Shown: positions 1 to 11,200 of the stretch, one piece after another
Numbering within the stretch: position 1 is the stretch's first letter
How the letters are laid out: each line of letters begins with the position of its first letter
Assembly: GCA_000469685.2 (NCBI GenBank)
Contig: LS997567.1
Coordinates: 5,907,374 to 5,971,373 of the forward strand
DNA length: 64,000 nt
Origin: Haemonchus contortus
Lineage: Eukaryota; Nematoda; Chromadorea; Rhabditida; Trichostrongylidae
Direction of reading: 5' to 3'
Made by a program: the position numbers and the translations under genes
The notes under the pieces: model-generated
What the model saw: the letters and a program-made list of their open reading frames with translations, nothing else
What the model was told of the DNA's origin: nothing
Database searches by the model: none

Positions 1-1054
1 ATTCGCCTTAGTACAGTGTACAATGGCTCTGATTATATAGAGGATTAAATACTATCATTCCTTATGGCTAATACGTAGAAAATTTTGGAAACCAAAAATA
101 TGAAAAGCCTAAGGCATTACATACAGCATATCACGAACATTTGCGAAAAAAAAGCAATGATCATTCAAGGCATTTGGACCAGTGATAATTGGCGAAATGG
201 CCTGCGAACGAAGAAAGCGCGCTCCAATCGATGGCTGCTTCTCTGCACCCTCCTCTTCTCTCGCCTCCCGCCCCCTCGAAAAGGTATATAAAGGAGGGAA
301 GGACTTGGTCAGCGGTAGATTGTTCACTTTCTCCGTGGAGAAGAGTGGTAGAACCAAAATAACGAAGAAGAGGGTGTATCACTGATTCGTTGGTTAGCGT
401 GAAGCAGTGAGAGTAGGCCTGTGGTGTGTGTGTATACATCTCTTGCATACAGCTTGAAGCACAAAATTTACTAAAATTTAATTGTTACAAACCCTTGTGT
501 CGTTGTTATACTGCCGTTTGCATACAAATGCAGAGCAAATTTTGGGGAGGTTGTGTGAGTGCATTTGTGATGTGAGCTTTACGAAGAAAACGATGAAATG
601 AACAGTGGTTAGGACGGTGAAGGATGAAGTATGTTTGATGGAACTAGCACATAGAGGGTCTTTTTTTAATGTTATAAATATATTTTTTTACAAAGGCCTG
701 AGAAGTGAAGGACCTTCGGGGAGGGTGAGCCAATTCGATGTTTATCTTTTATCTCATCTTAGCTTTAATTTTCTTTCTCTTTTGTTATGGTGTAAGAGCA
801 CGTCAGATTACGGGAGACAGCGTTTAGCAGCATTTAGGGTGTTTTACTGCAAAATTGGCGATATTCCTGTGTTGGTCGAGGGTTGGCCAGTGCTCCTTCC
901 CAAATGTCATGTGGAACGAGTATGCTCGCCTCTTGGGAGAACAGCAATAAAGACTTTTCGCTTTCTGTCAAGCCACCGAATAAGGTGCTGAGCAACCACA
1001 AGTAGGTGATCCGTGTACGTTCATGTCATAGATAAGATCAATGACGGTCCAATG
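1..1054. other. Unassigned left edge with a promoter-like motif pair
   Basis: No recognised gene. A GC-rich stretch (CGCCTCCCGCCCCCTCG, about 265-280) precedes TATATAAAGG (286-295) on the plus strand, and AATAAA occurs at 946-951. A short plus-strand frame ending at 948-950 includes NEYARLLGEQQ. These could be the promoter and end of a small plus-strand gene, but no convincing exon structure was found. Confidence 0.3.
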
Positions 1055-1326
1055 GCTGCTTTCATAGTCCGCCGGCAGGCCGGCCGGCCGGCGTGCGCGA
1101 GGCAGAGCTAGGGGGGAGGAGGGCGGCAGACGGTCGATCGAGGGGTTGAAAACAAAGAAGAACAAGATCAAAAACCAAACAACCAGGGGCTCGTACAAAT
1201 GGTTTTTGATCTTGTCTCTCCTTGTTTACAGCCCTCCGAGGGGCTGACCGACCGTCTGCCGCCCTCCTCCCCCCTAGCACTGCCTCGCGCACGCCGGCCG
1301 GCCGGCCGGCGGACTATGATAGCAGC
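1055..1326. repeat. Long hairpin (272 bp inverted repeat) with a CCGG-rich stem
   Basis: The left arm starts GCTGCTTTCATAGTCCGCCG and the right arm ends CGGCGGACTATGATAGCAGC. The arms run inward through GGCCGGCCGG tracts and GAGGAGGGCGGCAGACGGTC to AAGATCAAAAACCA against TGGTTTTTGATCTT, leaving a spacer of about 22 bp (1178-1199). Pairing is near-perfect in the outer and innermost thirds and mismatched near 1130-1160 and 1215-1245. It lies downstream of the lipase maturation factor-like gene. Confidence 0.85.
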
Positions 1327-2171
1327 ATCCTTTTAACCAAGTAACTTTGAAGAAAATCACAAACTGCCTCTTTCTTCTTTTTTCACGATGGAGAGGGCTC
1401 CAACTGTGACTCAACTAAACCAGTTAGCAATTTATCGTGCACAAAACTCGTACACCTGTATATGTAAAAAAGACCAGTGCTCAGAGGGCGTACTGATGGA
1501 CGTAATAAAACACCGATCCGAAAACATTTCCTGAGACTTCTCGTAGTTCTTCCGCAGGACGCTACTCCAGCCCAAAGAGCCGAGTTTGCCCGCGAATGGT
1601 GCCAACGACAGCTGCCCGACTTCATCGGTAAAAAGTAATGGCCATCTATGTAATTCTCCAGAGTTGGCTCAATTGGCTCCCCCGTATGATCACTGATCAG
1701 AAGAGGACCTGTCGAGTTTGCAGTCCCAATTGGAGTCCTGGAAAGCAAGACTGAGGAATAGCTGGGAAGAAATGAAGAAGGATACCTGCGTGCCACATGC
1801 GATCATGTCGAGAGCAACTTTGGGCCTCTATCCGCGCTAGCGGGGGTATTTTGAAAAGTGGTTGTAGCGTGTTGTAGCAAACGATGTTAGTTAACGTGCA
1901 TAGATATTCCAACGTCTTTCGCAGCAGAGAAGCTCCAAATATATTGCTATGAATTGGCGCCAATAATTTTGGGGCACCCTGTACATGTTTTGCTCTTTTT
2001 GAGCTTGATGGTAATGTAGAATAAAAAGAAACCGTTCGCGTCAGACTGTGCGACGTGGCATCGAATGAGAGGGGGACACGTAATCGACACACCCGCCCAT
2101 TGAATCATCGCGAACAGTGCCTTTAAGGAAGTATGGCCTGTAAATAAGAACGAGACCACTGCAAATAAATA
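1327..2171. other. Intergenic, downstream of the lipase maturation factor-like gene
   Basis: No coding signal was recognised. It holds the solo TTAA-family end at 2103-2126 and otherwise unremarkable AT-rich DNA. Confidence 0.5.
2103..2126. mobile_element. Solo end of the TTAA element family
   Basis: ATCATCGCGAACAGTGCCTTTAA matches the right terminal repeat. No partner end was found nearby. Confidence 0.45.
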
Positions 2172-2177
2172 TTTATT
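2172..2177 (-). terminator. Polyadenylation signal of the lipase maturation factor-like gene
   Basis: AATAAA on the minus strand, about 110 nt past the TGA stop at 2286-2288. It is a canonical hexamer at a distance usual for nematode 3' UTRs. The surrounding sequence is AT-rich, so chance occurrence cannot be excluded. Confidence 0.55.
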
Positions 2178-2285
2178 TCAAATTTACCATCACCGTCAAT
2201 ATTATGCAGTAGGGCAAATATGTACTATGAGAACAACTTAAACAAAGCAACAAAAAATCGATGCATATAGATCACCCGAGTAAGC

Positions 2286-5200
2286 TCAAACATTAGGCAG
2301 TGAAAAAAGGCCAAAGGGGATAAAACTTGATAAGAATTTGTGAGCAATAATTATAAGGCAGCTGGTAACCATACCCCATACAAATATGGCTTGATCGATA
2401 GCGTAAACAAAAGAATGTAACCTCAAAAGTAACAGATCCAAAATATTTGTTGTATCATACTCTTTGGTCAAAAGTAATCCACTTCGTTTAAGATAATCTA
2501 CCAACACTTCATCCCGTTTTGGAAACGTTGGCATATATTCGTATTGAAGTTCTCGTGTCCACCAATCGACTCTGTAACCAAAATATCAAGGTTAAAAATT
2601 AAAAAAAATTACAAGAAAAAGTCAAAAGAGATCACTTCTCGCCGGGAGTTGTGTAGTGATAATGGTAAAGTTGAGCACGAATATATCGTGGGGTCTCTTT
2701 GAAGGGCTGGGGACGGCTCATGAGTCGCAAGACTGAAACAGTTACATTTAATACAAAGCTTCTAGCCTCAGCAAGTCCTTGTACAATAGTTAAATCAAAA
2801 TCCTATTGTCAAGAGTTCTATCAAAAAAAAACATAAAAATCACTGAAATCCTCTACGGGTGGCACTGGAAATACGAACTCCTACTGAGAAACAAACAAAC
2901 AATGAAGATGATTACAAAATATTCCGATGTACTACAAATCATAACGGATTAACAACATAACTAAGGACGAGAATGGGAATGCTGAGGAATATGGGATCGT
3001 TTTCACGGCGAAAACGGCCTGAAACGAACGCGTTGAGGGTTGGAAGCTAGTTTAAAGGCACGGTTCACGATAATTTTGGGTAATCCAAATTATGACGAAA
3101 AATGGAAGATAAAATGAAGAAAGAGTGCGATGGAGGCGAAGGAACTGTGCCGATCGATGTTTACGAAGTGAAAAAAGGCTTCCGAAAACCGTTAAAAAGG
3201 GGGTTGGACGAGAATGAAACCAGAAAAATGAAGGGAGTGGGGCGTCCGGACGAGCTAAACAGTGTGTTTCACTGCGCGCATGTGAGTTCTGGTGCGAATA
3301 ACAGACAACGGTAAGCAAAAATTCATTCACTTATAAGCATCAATAAACAAAAGAACCCTACAACAGCGAAAGTAGCTCACCTTTTTCAGCCTCTAGGAGT
3401 AGGAAATTGAATAAGGGATCGCGGCAGCAAAAAGAAAAACAGAAGAAAAAGGAATGGGAGAAAAACATCGCCTCAACACTCGGCGATTAGCTGATTGTGC
3501 GTGGGTCTTAGAACGAATAATAGCAATGTGTATTGTCTCGACACTCGTCTAACGTGACACCGATCGAGGGGCGGGAAAGCGAACTACGGCCACAACGGGG
3601 CTTCCGCTATGCCCTGAGCGCCGATATTGTGGGAGCGAGAGGGTACCTTCTACCACCCATGGGGGGCGCTGAGTATTCCTGAAAGAAGAACTCAGTAACC
3701 TATTTTATCGCGAACCGCGCCTTTAAGACCCCACGCTGTCAGCGATGCCCACTGATGGGACGTGTCCCATAGCCTTCAATGTGCGCTTCTGCGGGATAGA
3801 CCGCATTGTAAGTGAAGGTGCACTTTAATTAATGGCTTGTACAGCGCAATATGAGAATTGAGAGTTGCGAGGGGGTTGAGATTTTCGAGTTTCCGACTTG
3901 TTTTCCAAATTGCCGAACCTTTTTTCTCTTTTGTAAGCCATATTCAACCTCAACGCCTTCATTGCCTACCTGTTTGACCTTACACTGTGTCATCGCTACT
4001 TATACCTTGATGGAAAAGTTCATGGGAAGTGAGCAGGCAACTTACTTTGATACACTTATGTAGGGGGCGGAGGACGCGCGGTGGGCGGAGCAGACTGGGT
4101 AGATCCATTCAGATTGTAATGATTGGGGAGTATACCATTGTAATTAGGAATTAATACTAATTCAAAAGCAGTGATAACAGAAAATGAGGAACGGAGAAAT
4201 TGCCAAGTAGCGAAATTAAATGAGAATAACGAGGTTTTAGGGGGCATCCAGAAAAAAAATTGAGTGAGAAATTCGTACGGAAAGAGGGAAGTTTGACTTT
4301 TTACAATGGTCAAACGGAAAAATTCTCCTGTTTGCGATACTCATCGGAGGCATGGACATCACCACTTGTCGCCCCTACTCGTCTTAAATTCAGGAACTCT
4401 AAACCCTCCAGTACTAACAGTAATCACTAACAATCACAACATAAAAAGAAAAATTAATTCATCAGAACCTTCAGGGGTGTCCTCCATTAGATGGTACGTC
4501 AAACTTAAAAAGAACGGGTTATACCGATAAGAACCCAATGCTGCAAACCACAGCTGCCAGTCCAGCCGTGGTTGATGTGGCACTGAAAAGCATCCATACA
4601 GATTTTGTTTTCGGAACTGGTACATGAACTTACAAACGAAAATGGGGGCTTGAGAAACATTCCCAGGCTTCGAATAAAAGCTAAACTCCTTCCATGGTCC
4701 GTTCGGATCAGCTGCTCCCTCCACAATGACCTCTGGACGACCGTTGAGACCAGTCATCCTGCAAGGAAAATTATAAAGAAAAGAATGGTAACAAAAAAAA
4801 AATAAAAATAAATAGCAATAATAAGAATAATACAAAGAATGATGAGAATAGTCAAACTGAAGTATGAAAGGGAACATACGTTCTGAACAATCCATATGGA
4901 TTGACGATCTGATACGGATCGATCCGGTAGTAGAAGTTCCTCAACGTCTCGGGAATGCTATCATGTACTTCTCTATCAATCACTACAAAGGGGACCTAGA
5001 AAAGCTTCAATATACCGTAGTCTAGAAACACTGAACTGTAAAACCTTACAATGCTAATGGTGAAAAGAGGTGTTGCTACTCCTACTGCTAACAAACAATA
5101 GAAAAGTTTTCTGCTTCGACTCGCCGGGTCGGTCGTCCAGTAACTGAATCAGCTTTAATTATTTACATTGAAATTATTAATTATATTTTATAATTAATTA

Positions 5201-8200
5201 CCAGTATTATTGTATTATTATTAGTTCTATTATTTGATTATAGGGCGGAGGTGGTGTAGTGGCAAGTGACGCACTACAGTGCGTTTCATAATTATAAGGT
5301 CACCCCAGATTTTTGCGATTCCGGAGAAAGCAGCCAGAATGGAATTTTTTGGCAAACACAGGTAGATTCCTCGTCACAATGTACCCCCGTACTCAGATTT
5401 TGGCCGCAATATCTTTCACCACAAATTTTTTACGAATTTTTTAAAGATAGTGTCGGCTTTCGCACCGTTTCATAATTATAAGGTCACCCTGAGGAAGTAA
5501 GTGATTTATCAGTGTTAATGGCATATGTACAACAGTTGATAATCTATGACTCCTCCTTGTTTAGGAGCAACATCAAAGAGCCTGTGTGGCATACTAGAAA
5601 CTAGGTTTCGAAGATGTTCCTCGTCGGTTGCTCTCCATGCTTCGATAAGTGCTCGCTTCAGCTCTTCTTTGCCCTGGAACTGACGGTTATTCGCATAAAC
5701 CTGTCTGAATATTATGTCCCAGTAAGTTCCATCCGACTGAGGTCGGGACTGCAGGCTCGCCATGGTAGGACGCTTATTTATTGGCATTGCAGCCACTCAT
5801 CCGTTGCACGGCTCACATGATTGTAGGCGTTATCTTGTTGAAAGACATAGTTGAGGTGACGGCGATGGCATAGAAAAGGTACTAGATGATGCTCCAAGAC
5901 TTTCTGGTAATCCTTGAAATCCATACTGCAGCTCACGACAACACTACATCATTGCAGAATGCACCCCGCACCATAGGCTTCCTCCACCGAAACTGCGACG
6001 GCTGAAGTAGACTGGTTCCTTCCTCAAGTCGCGTTAGTACCGCTTGTTTCCGTCAGATTGAATTTCTTTTCATCCGCAAAGACGACCTGAGTAGGAATTA
6101 TTCAACTCTATGGTGAGATTTTGATGCAGATCTACCTTTGCCCAATCTCTCCCTAGGTTCATTTTTGCAAATCCGAGTCGAGCCTCTTTGTGACGATCGG
6201 TGATTCGTGGCACCTTCTCCATTGTTTGCCTGGTGATGTTATCGCATCTTCTCACTGCTCTCCAGATTGTAGTTTTCGACACAGAGAGGTTTAATTCCGA
6301 TCGGATCTGGTTCAAGGAGGACGTACTGTTGGAAACAGTCCTCAGAATTTTCCGCTCGTCACGGGTAGTAATCTTTCATGGGTGTCCACAGTCGGTGTTA
6401 TATCTAACGACATGAGGACTCTCTAGAAATCTCCGAATGGACCAAGGGGATCTCTCTATTTGCCTGGAAATGGCTCGAGTAGGGAGCCCACTTTCATGAT
6501 GAGCCTTCTCATCAGAGGAAAGCAGATGACCACGAGCCATGTTGACAGTCAGGTTTAGAAATGCCTTTGCTACACATGCTTACCTTTACAAGTATCTTCA
6601 AACACGAAATTGCCTCTCTTTCTTACTTTATTACATGCTGTTGGCATGTTAACAACTTATATTATTTGAGGAGAAAAAAAAACACGATAAAACAGTAGAA
6701 GCAACAACAAATGAACTACGGAGAACATAAATTAAGCTAATGAACGGAACGCAGATAATGAGATACCTTGTTTTTGAATGTAGAAAAGAATACTGGTATT
6801 GGAATTAGTTTACTCATTTTCAAATACTCCATGCCTGCACGAAATGTGAAGAACCTGCGCCCCACCGAAGAACGCGGCTGACGAAAAGTGAGCTTGAACC
6901 TCTCGCCCCTTGTTTTGGATTGAGTCAAAGTATAAAAGTTACGACTGTCAAGATCGATTCGATTGGTCAGAATATTATACACCATGAGTATGTCATTCCT
7001 CCTAAGTCTTAGTTGTAAGGGGTCAAGACCGAGAATCTTATTTCTAATCCTCCTCGAGGGATGCTTCTGTACGTGAACCCTAGTGCTCTGATGAACAATT
7101 TCCTAGTAAAGTTGTTCTGTATCTTCTCTAGCTTGTTTAACAGCGTTTTGGTGTGAGGATGGTAGATGGAAGTACCGTATTCCAATACAGAACGCACATA
7201 GATTTTGTATGCCTTTATAAGCGAAATGGGATTCTTAGTTTTTAGTGACCTAAATAGTAGGAAAACTCTTTGATCAGCTTTGGCCAGGACACCTTTCAAG
7301 TGCTCCTCAAAACATAATTTTGAATTGATAGTGAACCCCAAATCTTTAACCGTGTCGGCAGCCGCGAGGATACGATCATGTATGCAGTAATGGATTTTAG
7401 GATTTGTTTCACCAAGATGAAGCACCTTAGTTTTGGGTACAGACAATGGTAGCATATGGGCGTCCGACCAGTCAACGACACGGTCTATTGCTTTTTGGAG
7501 GTTGGAGGAATGATTATCGAGGCTCCCGTAGATTTTGAGGTCGTCAGCAAACATTACAACTTTAACATCGAGATCCTCTATTAAACGTGGCAAGTCAAAA
7601 GTGAAGATATTGAACAAAATAGGTGACAGAACGCTTCCTTGAGGCACTCCGCTAGGAGCATTCCTAACCTTTGACAAAGAACCGTTAATCATAACTTGGA
7701 CTTTCGTTAATAATTGTTCACTTTCTCGGGGTGACCTTATAATTATGAAACGGTGCAAAAACCGATAAACTGTTCTAAAAAAGTTCAGAAGAATGCAGCA
7801 GCGGCTAAGAAACGGATACCCAGGTTATTCATGCTGGGGAATCCGTTCATGATGCTAGAAAAAATCCTTAATGATCACTTTTTTTGAAAGTGCAAAAATT
7901 GAGGGTGACCTTATAATTATGAAACGCACTGTATATCACGCCCACGGTCAGGGGTTCGAAACTCGGATTGATGCCCGCCTAGGTTAACCAAGCCTTCCAT
8001 CCCTGCGGGGACGACTAAATGGTACCAGACCCGTCTTTTGGAGGATAAAAGCACTGACTTGAACGCCAGCTGGCCACCGCAAGTCATTGTATAGGCCACA
8101 TACGCACTCATTACGCCACTACGATTCTGAATGGAAGTCGAGTGCGGGGGCGCATCCCTCAGACGGGATTGATCAACGCCAAAACTTTGTCCTTTATCCT

Positions 8201-11200
8201 GTATTATTTGATTATTATTTACATCTGTAATATTTCATTTTACTTATTTATTTTTGATTTCTCAAAGTTTTGTTAGTACCACCCTACCATACGCCGATTA
8301 CGCCCTCAGACCGCCGATGAAACTGCCTCATTATGGCCGTGAACCAACAGTTCACCTTATTTCATTCCTCCCAGTTCGAGAGCCTTTTCGAAATTATAAC
8401 ACAATTTCTTGATTTTAGCTCCATCCACCCCAGTGCGTACTGCGCCCACCTGGCCTTCTATCTATCTCTCTTATTCCAACCAGCTATTGGGACTTTTTGC
8501 TCGTCCCTTGGGCAGTATGATAGAGGAATGTTGCGTGTTCTCGTGCAATAACCACACAACGGGAGGAACGCTCCACCCATTGTGGGAGAGGTACAGCAGT
8601 TCTCTGATACGCTCAGTACACCCTGAGGGTTACTGGTTTTCAATTTCCTCGAGCCACAAATACTAGAATTTTGAAAATTGGGTTTTTTTTCAGAAAAAAA
8701 AGATAACCTCATGGATCTTCGTGAACATTTGTATATTGAGGTTTAGGAGTATTTGATTGATTGCAGATTTCAATAGCTTTGAGGAGAATGAAATTTCGTT
8801 TGAAATTTAACTTTAAATAAAACTTACTTATAAATAGCATAGGTCACTGTTACAACAAACATGAAGATGCCCAAACATACTACAAAGTATGTGGTTTTTG
8901 TAACAATAGCATCGAGTTGTTGTCTGTTGAAAGCTGAAAACAATATCGGTCATTTCGCATATCATATCATATCATATCACATCGTATCATACCATTCATA
9001 TATCACATTACCACATCGCTCAGAAAAACTAAATAGAATGCCCGGATGGGTGATGACAGAGCCGTACCTATTTCAGTAGTGACTTGTAATCCAAAAATGT
9101 CCAGTTTCACATCAAACCAGTACATATAGTGAGCAGTAAGAACAATTCCAATAATGAGCGATAGGAACATGTCAGTCCTTGACGAAAACCATTCCACATG
9201 GCGTCCTAAATTACCGTGCACTCATACATCACCACAAAACCTGGAGCAGTACGGTAAAGACGGTGTGTCTAGGTGTTTGGGAAGAGGCCAGTGGGTAGGA
9301 CCCAACGTTGGAGTCGATGAGAGTTTACCAGGAGCCAACTATTTTGAATTCCTTGAACACTGCTTTCGCATTAACTTTAGCATTAACCTAGCCAGGAAAG
9401 CTGGCAGGCCCTACGACATGAGGTCTCGCCTATAGGCCTAGTAGGTCTACTCCAACTAACTCCACACACGACTAAGTATAAGTAATCTCTTACCTCGTTC
9501 CAGCATAGGAATACAAATCACAATGATCAGGATGTTGAAGAAGTTGTAGTTACCCGAGAGGATAATTAAAACCATGAGCAGCGCCGAAAAAAGGAATTAT
9601 CTTGAAGGGTAAAAAGTGAAGATCAGTATGCATAGAAGATCCATGAGTTTCTTCGACGAATAGAATTACTATAAACATCGATCATTTTACCTGTTGCAAG
9701 AATACGAATTTCTTCAGACATGAAATAGGCAACAGAAATGCTAGTGGCTGGTAAATTTCGATATAAAATGTCAACGAGGTTGATAGCTGAAAAATCAAAG
9801 CCGTATGAAGCAATGATAGAAGTCGCTTCGAAAATTTGAGTAAATTACTTGATGATACATGCGATCAGAAAAATCGATAATGACCTGAGTTATGAAATAA
9901 AATTTTCATAAAAAAATTCCCGGACTCATTCGCCACAAAAAACTTTCTGATGGACGAGTTTTGCGCAGCTGTTAGCTAGTTTCGTGCGTCAACTATCAAG
10001 TTTCTACGAAAAGTTTTTGGTCGACTAAGATCTACTGCCCTCTGAACACCGACGTGGGCCCAGTTCTTCGATTCATGGTATATCACCGCGAATGTTTCCT
10101 GTGGATGTACTATTTTGTAAGAACTAGAATTCGAAGGTGCTCCTTTGGTTTTCACCATCCATTACCAATTTATTCATCGAAAAATCTTGCAAGTAAAATA
10201 CTTTCACACGAATCGCCTCCGACCAAACGCTTATATTTCCATCTTGCAACTAAGAAGTGAAATAAGAACAAAGTTTTTCTCGTATTATTTTGAGTAAAAA
10301 AATTCAAAAAAAGATTACCCTTTTGAACCAGACAGGCATATTATGGAAATACCATGCAAAAGGAGTGGGTACGCACTGAGATTCGTAGTGGATAACTACC
10401 GCTGAAACAACAGTGACTGCAACATGAATGTACAAAATTTTACAACACCTTTAACTAAGCTGAGGAAATAACCATAGCAAAACGGTAAGAAATCGCTTCA
10501 TAAGGTCTAATGCACATCGCGCTGCATCTATAAAAAGCGGCGTCTGTCCATAGCGTAGACAGGATCAAACCGATTTACGGTTGTATTTGATTTTGCTGTT
10601 TACAGCCGAAGTTTGTGACATCATTAGAATACTCTCCAATGGAAAAACTACCAACAGGTCGGACCAGAGGCTGAATTTTCGGTTACTACAGTTCCGTATG
10701 TTCGATCCCCTCCGGAACCTGAGGTTTTGCCCAAAACTTAGCGCCCTTGAGATTGTAAAATCACGTCTGATCTGTAACGAAAACGAGGGGTCAGCAAAGA
10801 TGTTAAGCGGTAGCATCAGTGTATGATTAGCATTCGGAAAGGAATGTCCGGATGGTCGAAGTGTTAGTTTTGGGTGAATATCCGGCGAGCATTTTCAGAA
10901 AATACAGAACAAAACCTCATTTCAAAAACCAATTCAATTACAGAGAAAGGAAGCGCCCCGTGTCCACCGAACTCGCTTCAAGATGCGCCACATATCCGAC
11001 TCTCATTCAGGACCGTAGTGCATTTGGATGCGTACTCGGCATCTACAACGGCTGCAGGAGCCAGCTCAAACTTTTCTAACCGGATTACTGGAACACTGAT
11101 TGCAGGGGAAACCGGATATTTTAAGCTCCCAAGAGCTTATGTTTCTTGGTAACAATAGCAAATTTTGTGCAAGACATTCCTGATTTTAACACGCCATTTA

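Larger units (their letters stand above)
5277..7931. mobile_element. Tc-family DNA transposon with doubled terminal sites
   Basis: The element is 2655 bp and is flanked by TA on both sides. Perfect 29 bp terminal inverted repeats begin CAGTGCGTTTCATAATTAT. A second copy of the same motif in the same orientation lies inside each end (5466-5489 left, 7729-7752 right), 189 and 179 bp from the outer ends. DNA between outer and inner sites is not conserved between the ends. This resembles Tc3, whose transposase binds two sites per end. The element carries a decayed transposase and a LINE fragment, and it sits inside a SINE in intron 10 of the lipase maturation factor-like gene. Confidence 0.9.
5244..8185 (+). 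mobile_element. tRNA-derived SINE split by the Tc element
   Basis: The SINE head (5244-5276, GGCGGAGGTGGTGTAGTGGC) stops at TA, and the rest resumes at TA from 7932 to about 8185, with a B-box-like GGTTCGAAACTCGG. Removing 5277-7931 and one TA restores the layout of the other copies. The repeat is in plus orientation, opposite to the host gene. Confidence 0.85.

Noticed and set aside
605..991. Plus-strand open frame of 128 codons
   Set aside because: Low-complexity, no domain and no splice context; the alternative frame with NEYARLLGEQQ was kept only as a speculative note.
1960..1990. GGGGCACCCTGTAC motif resembling ends of some DNA transposons
   Set aside because: No matching inverted partner or target duplication was found nearby.
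7917..8111. Minus-strand open frame near the right end of the Tc element
   Set aside because: It lies across the SINE body and Tc terminus; similar frames recur in other SINE copies.
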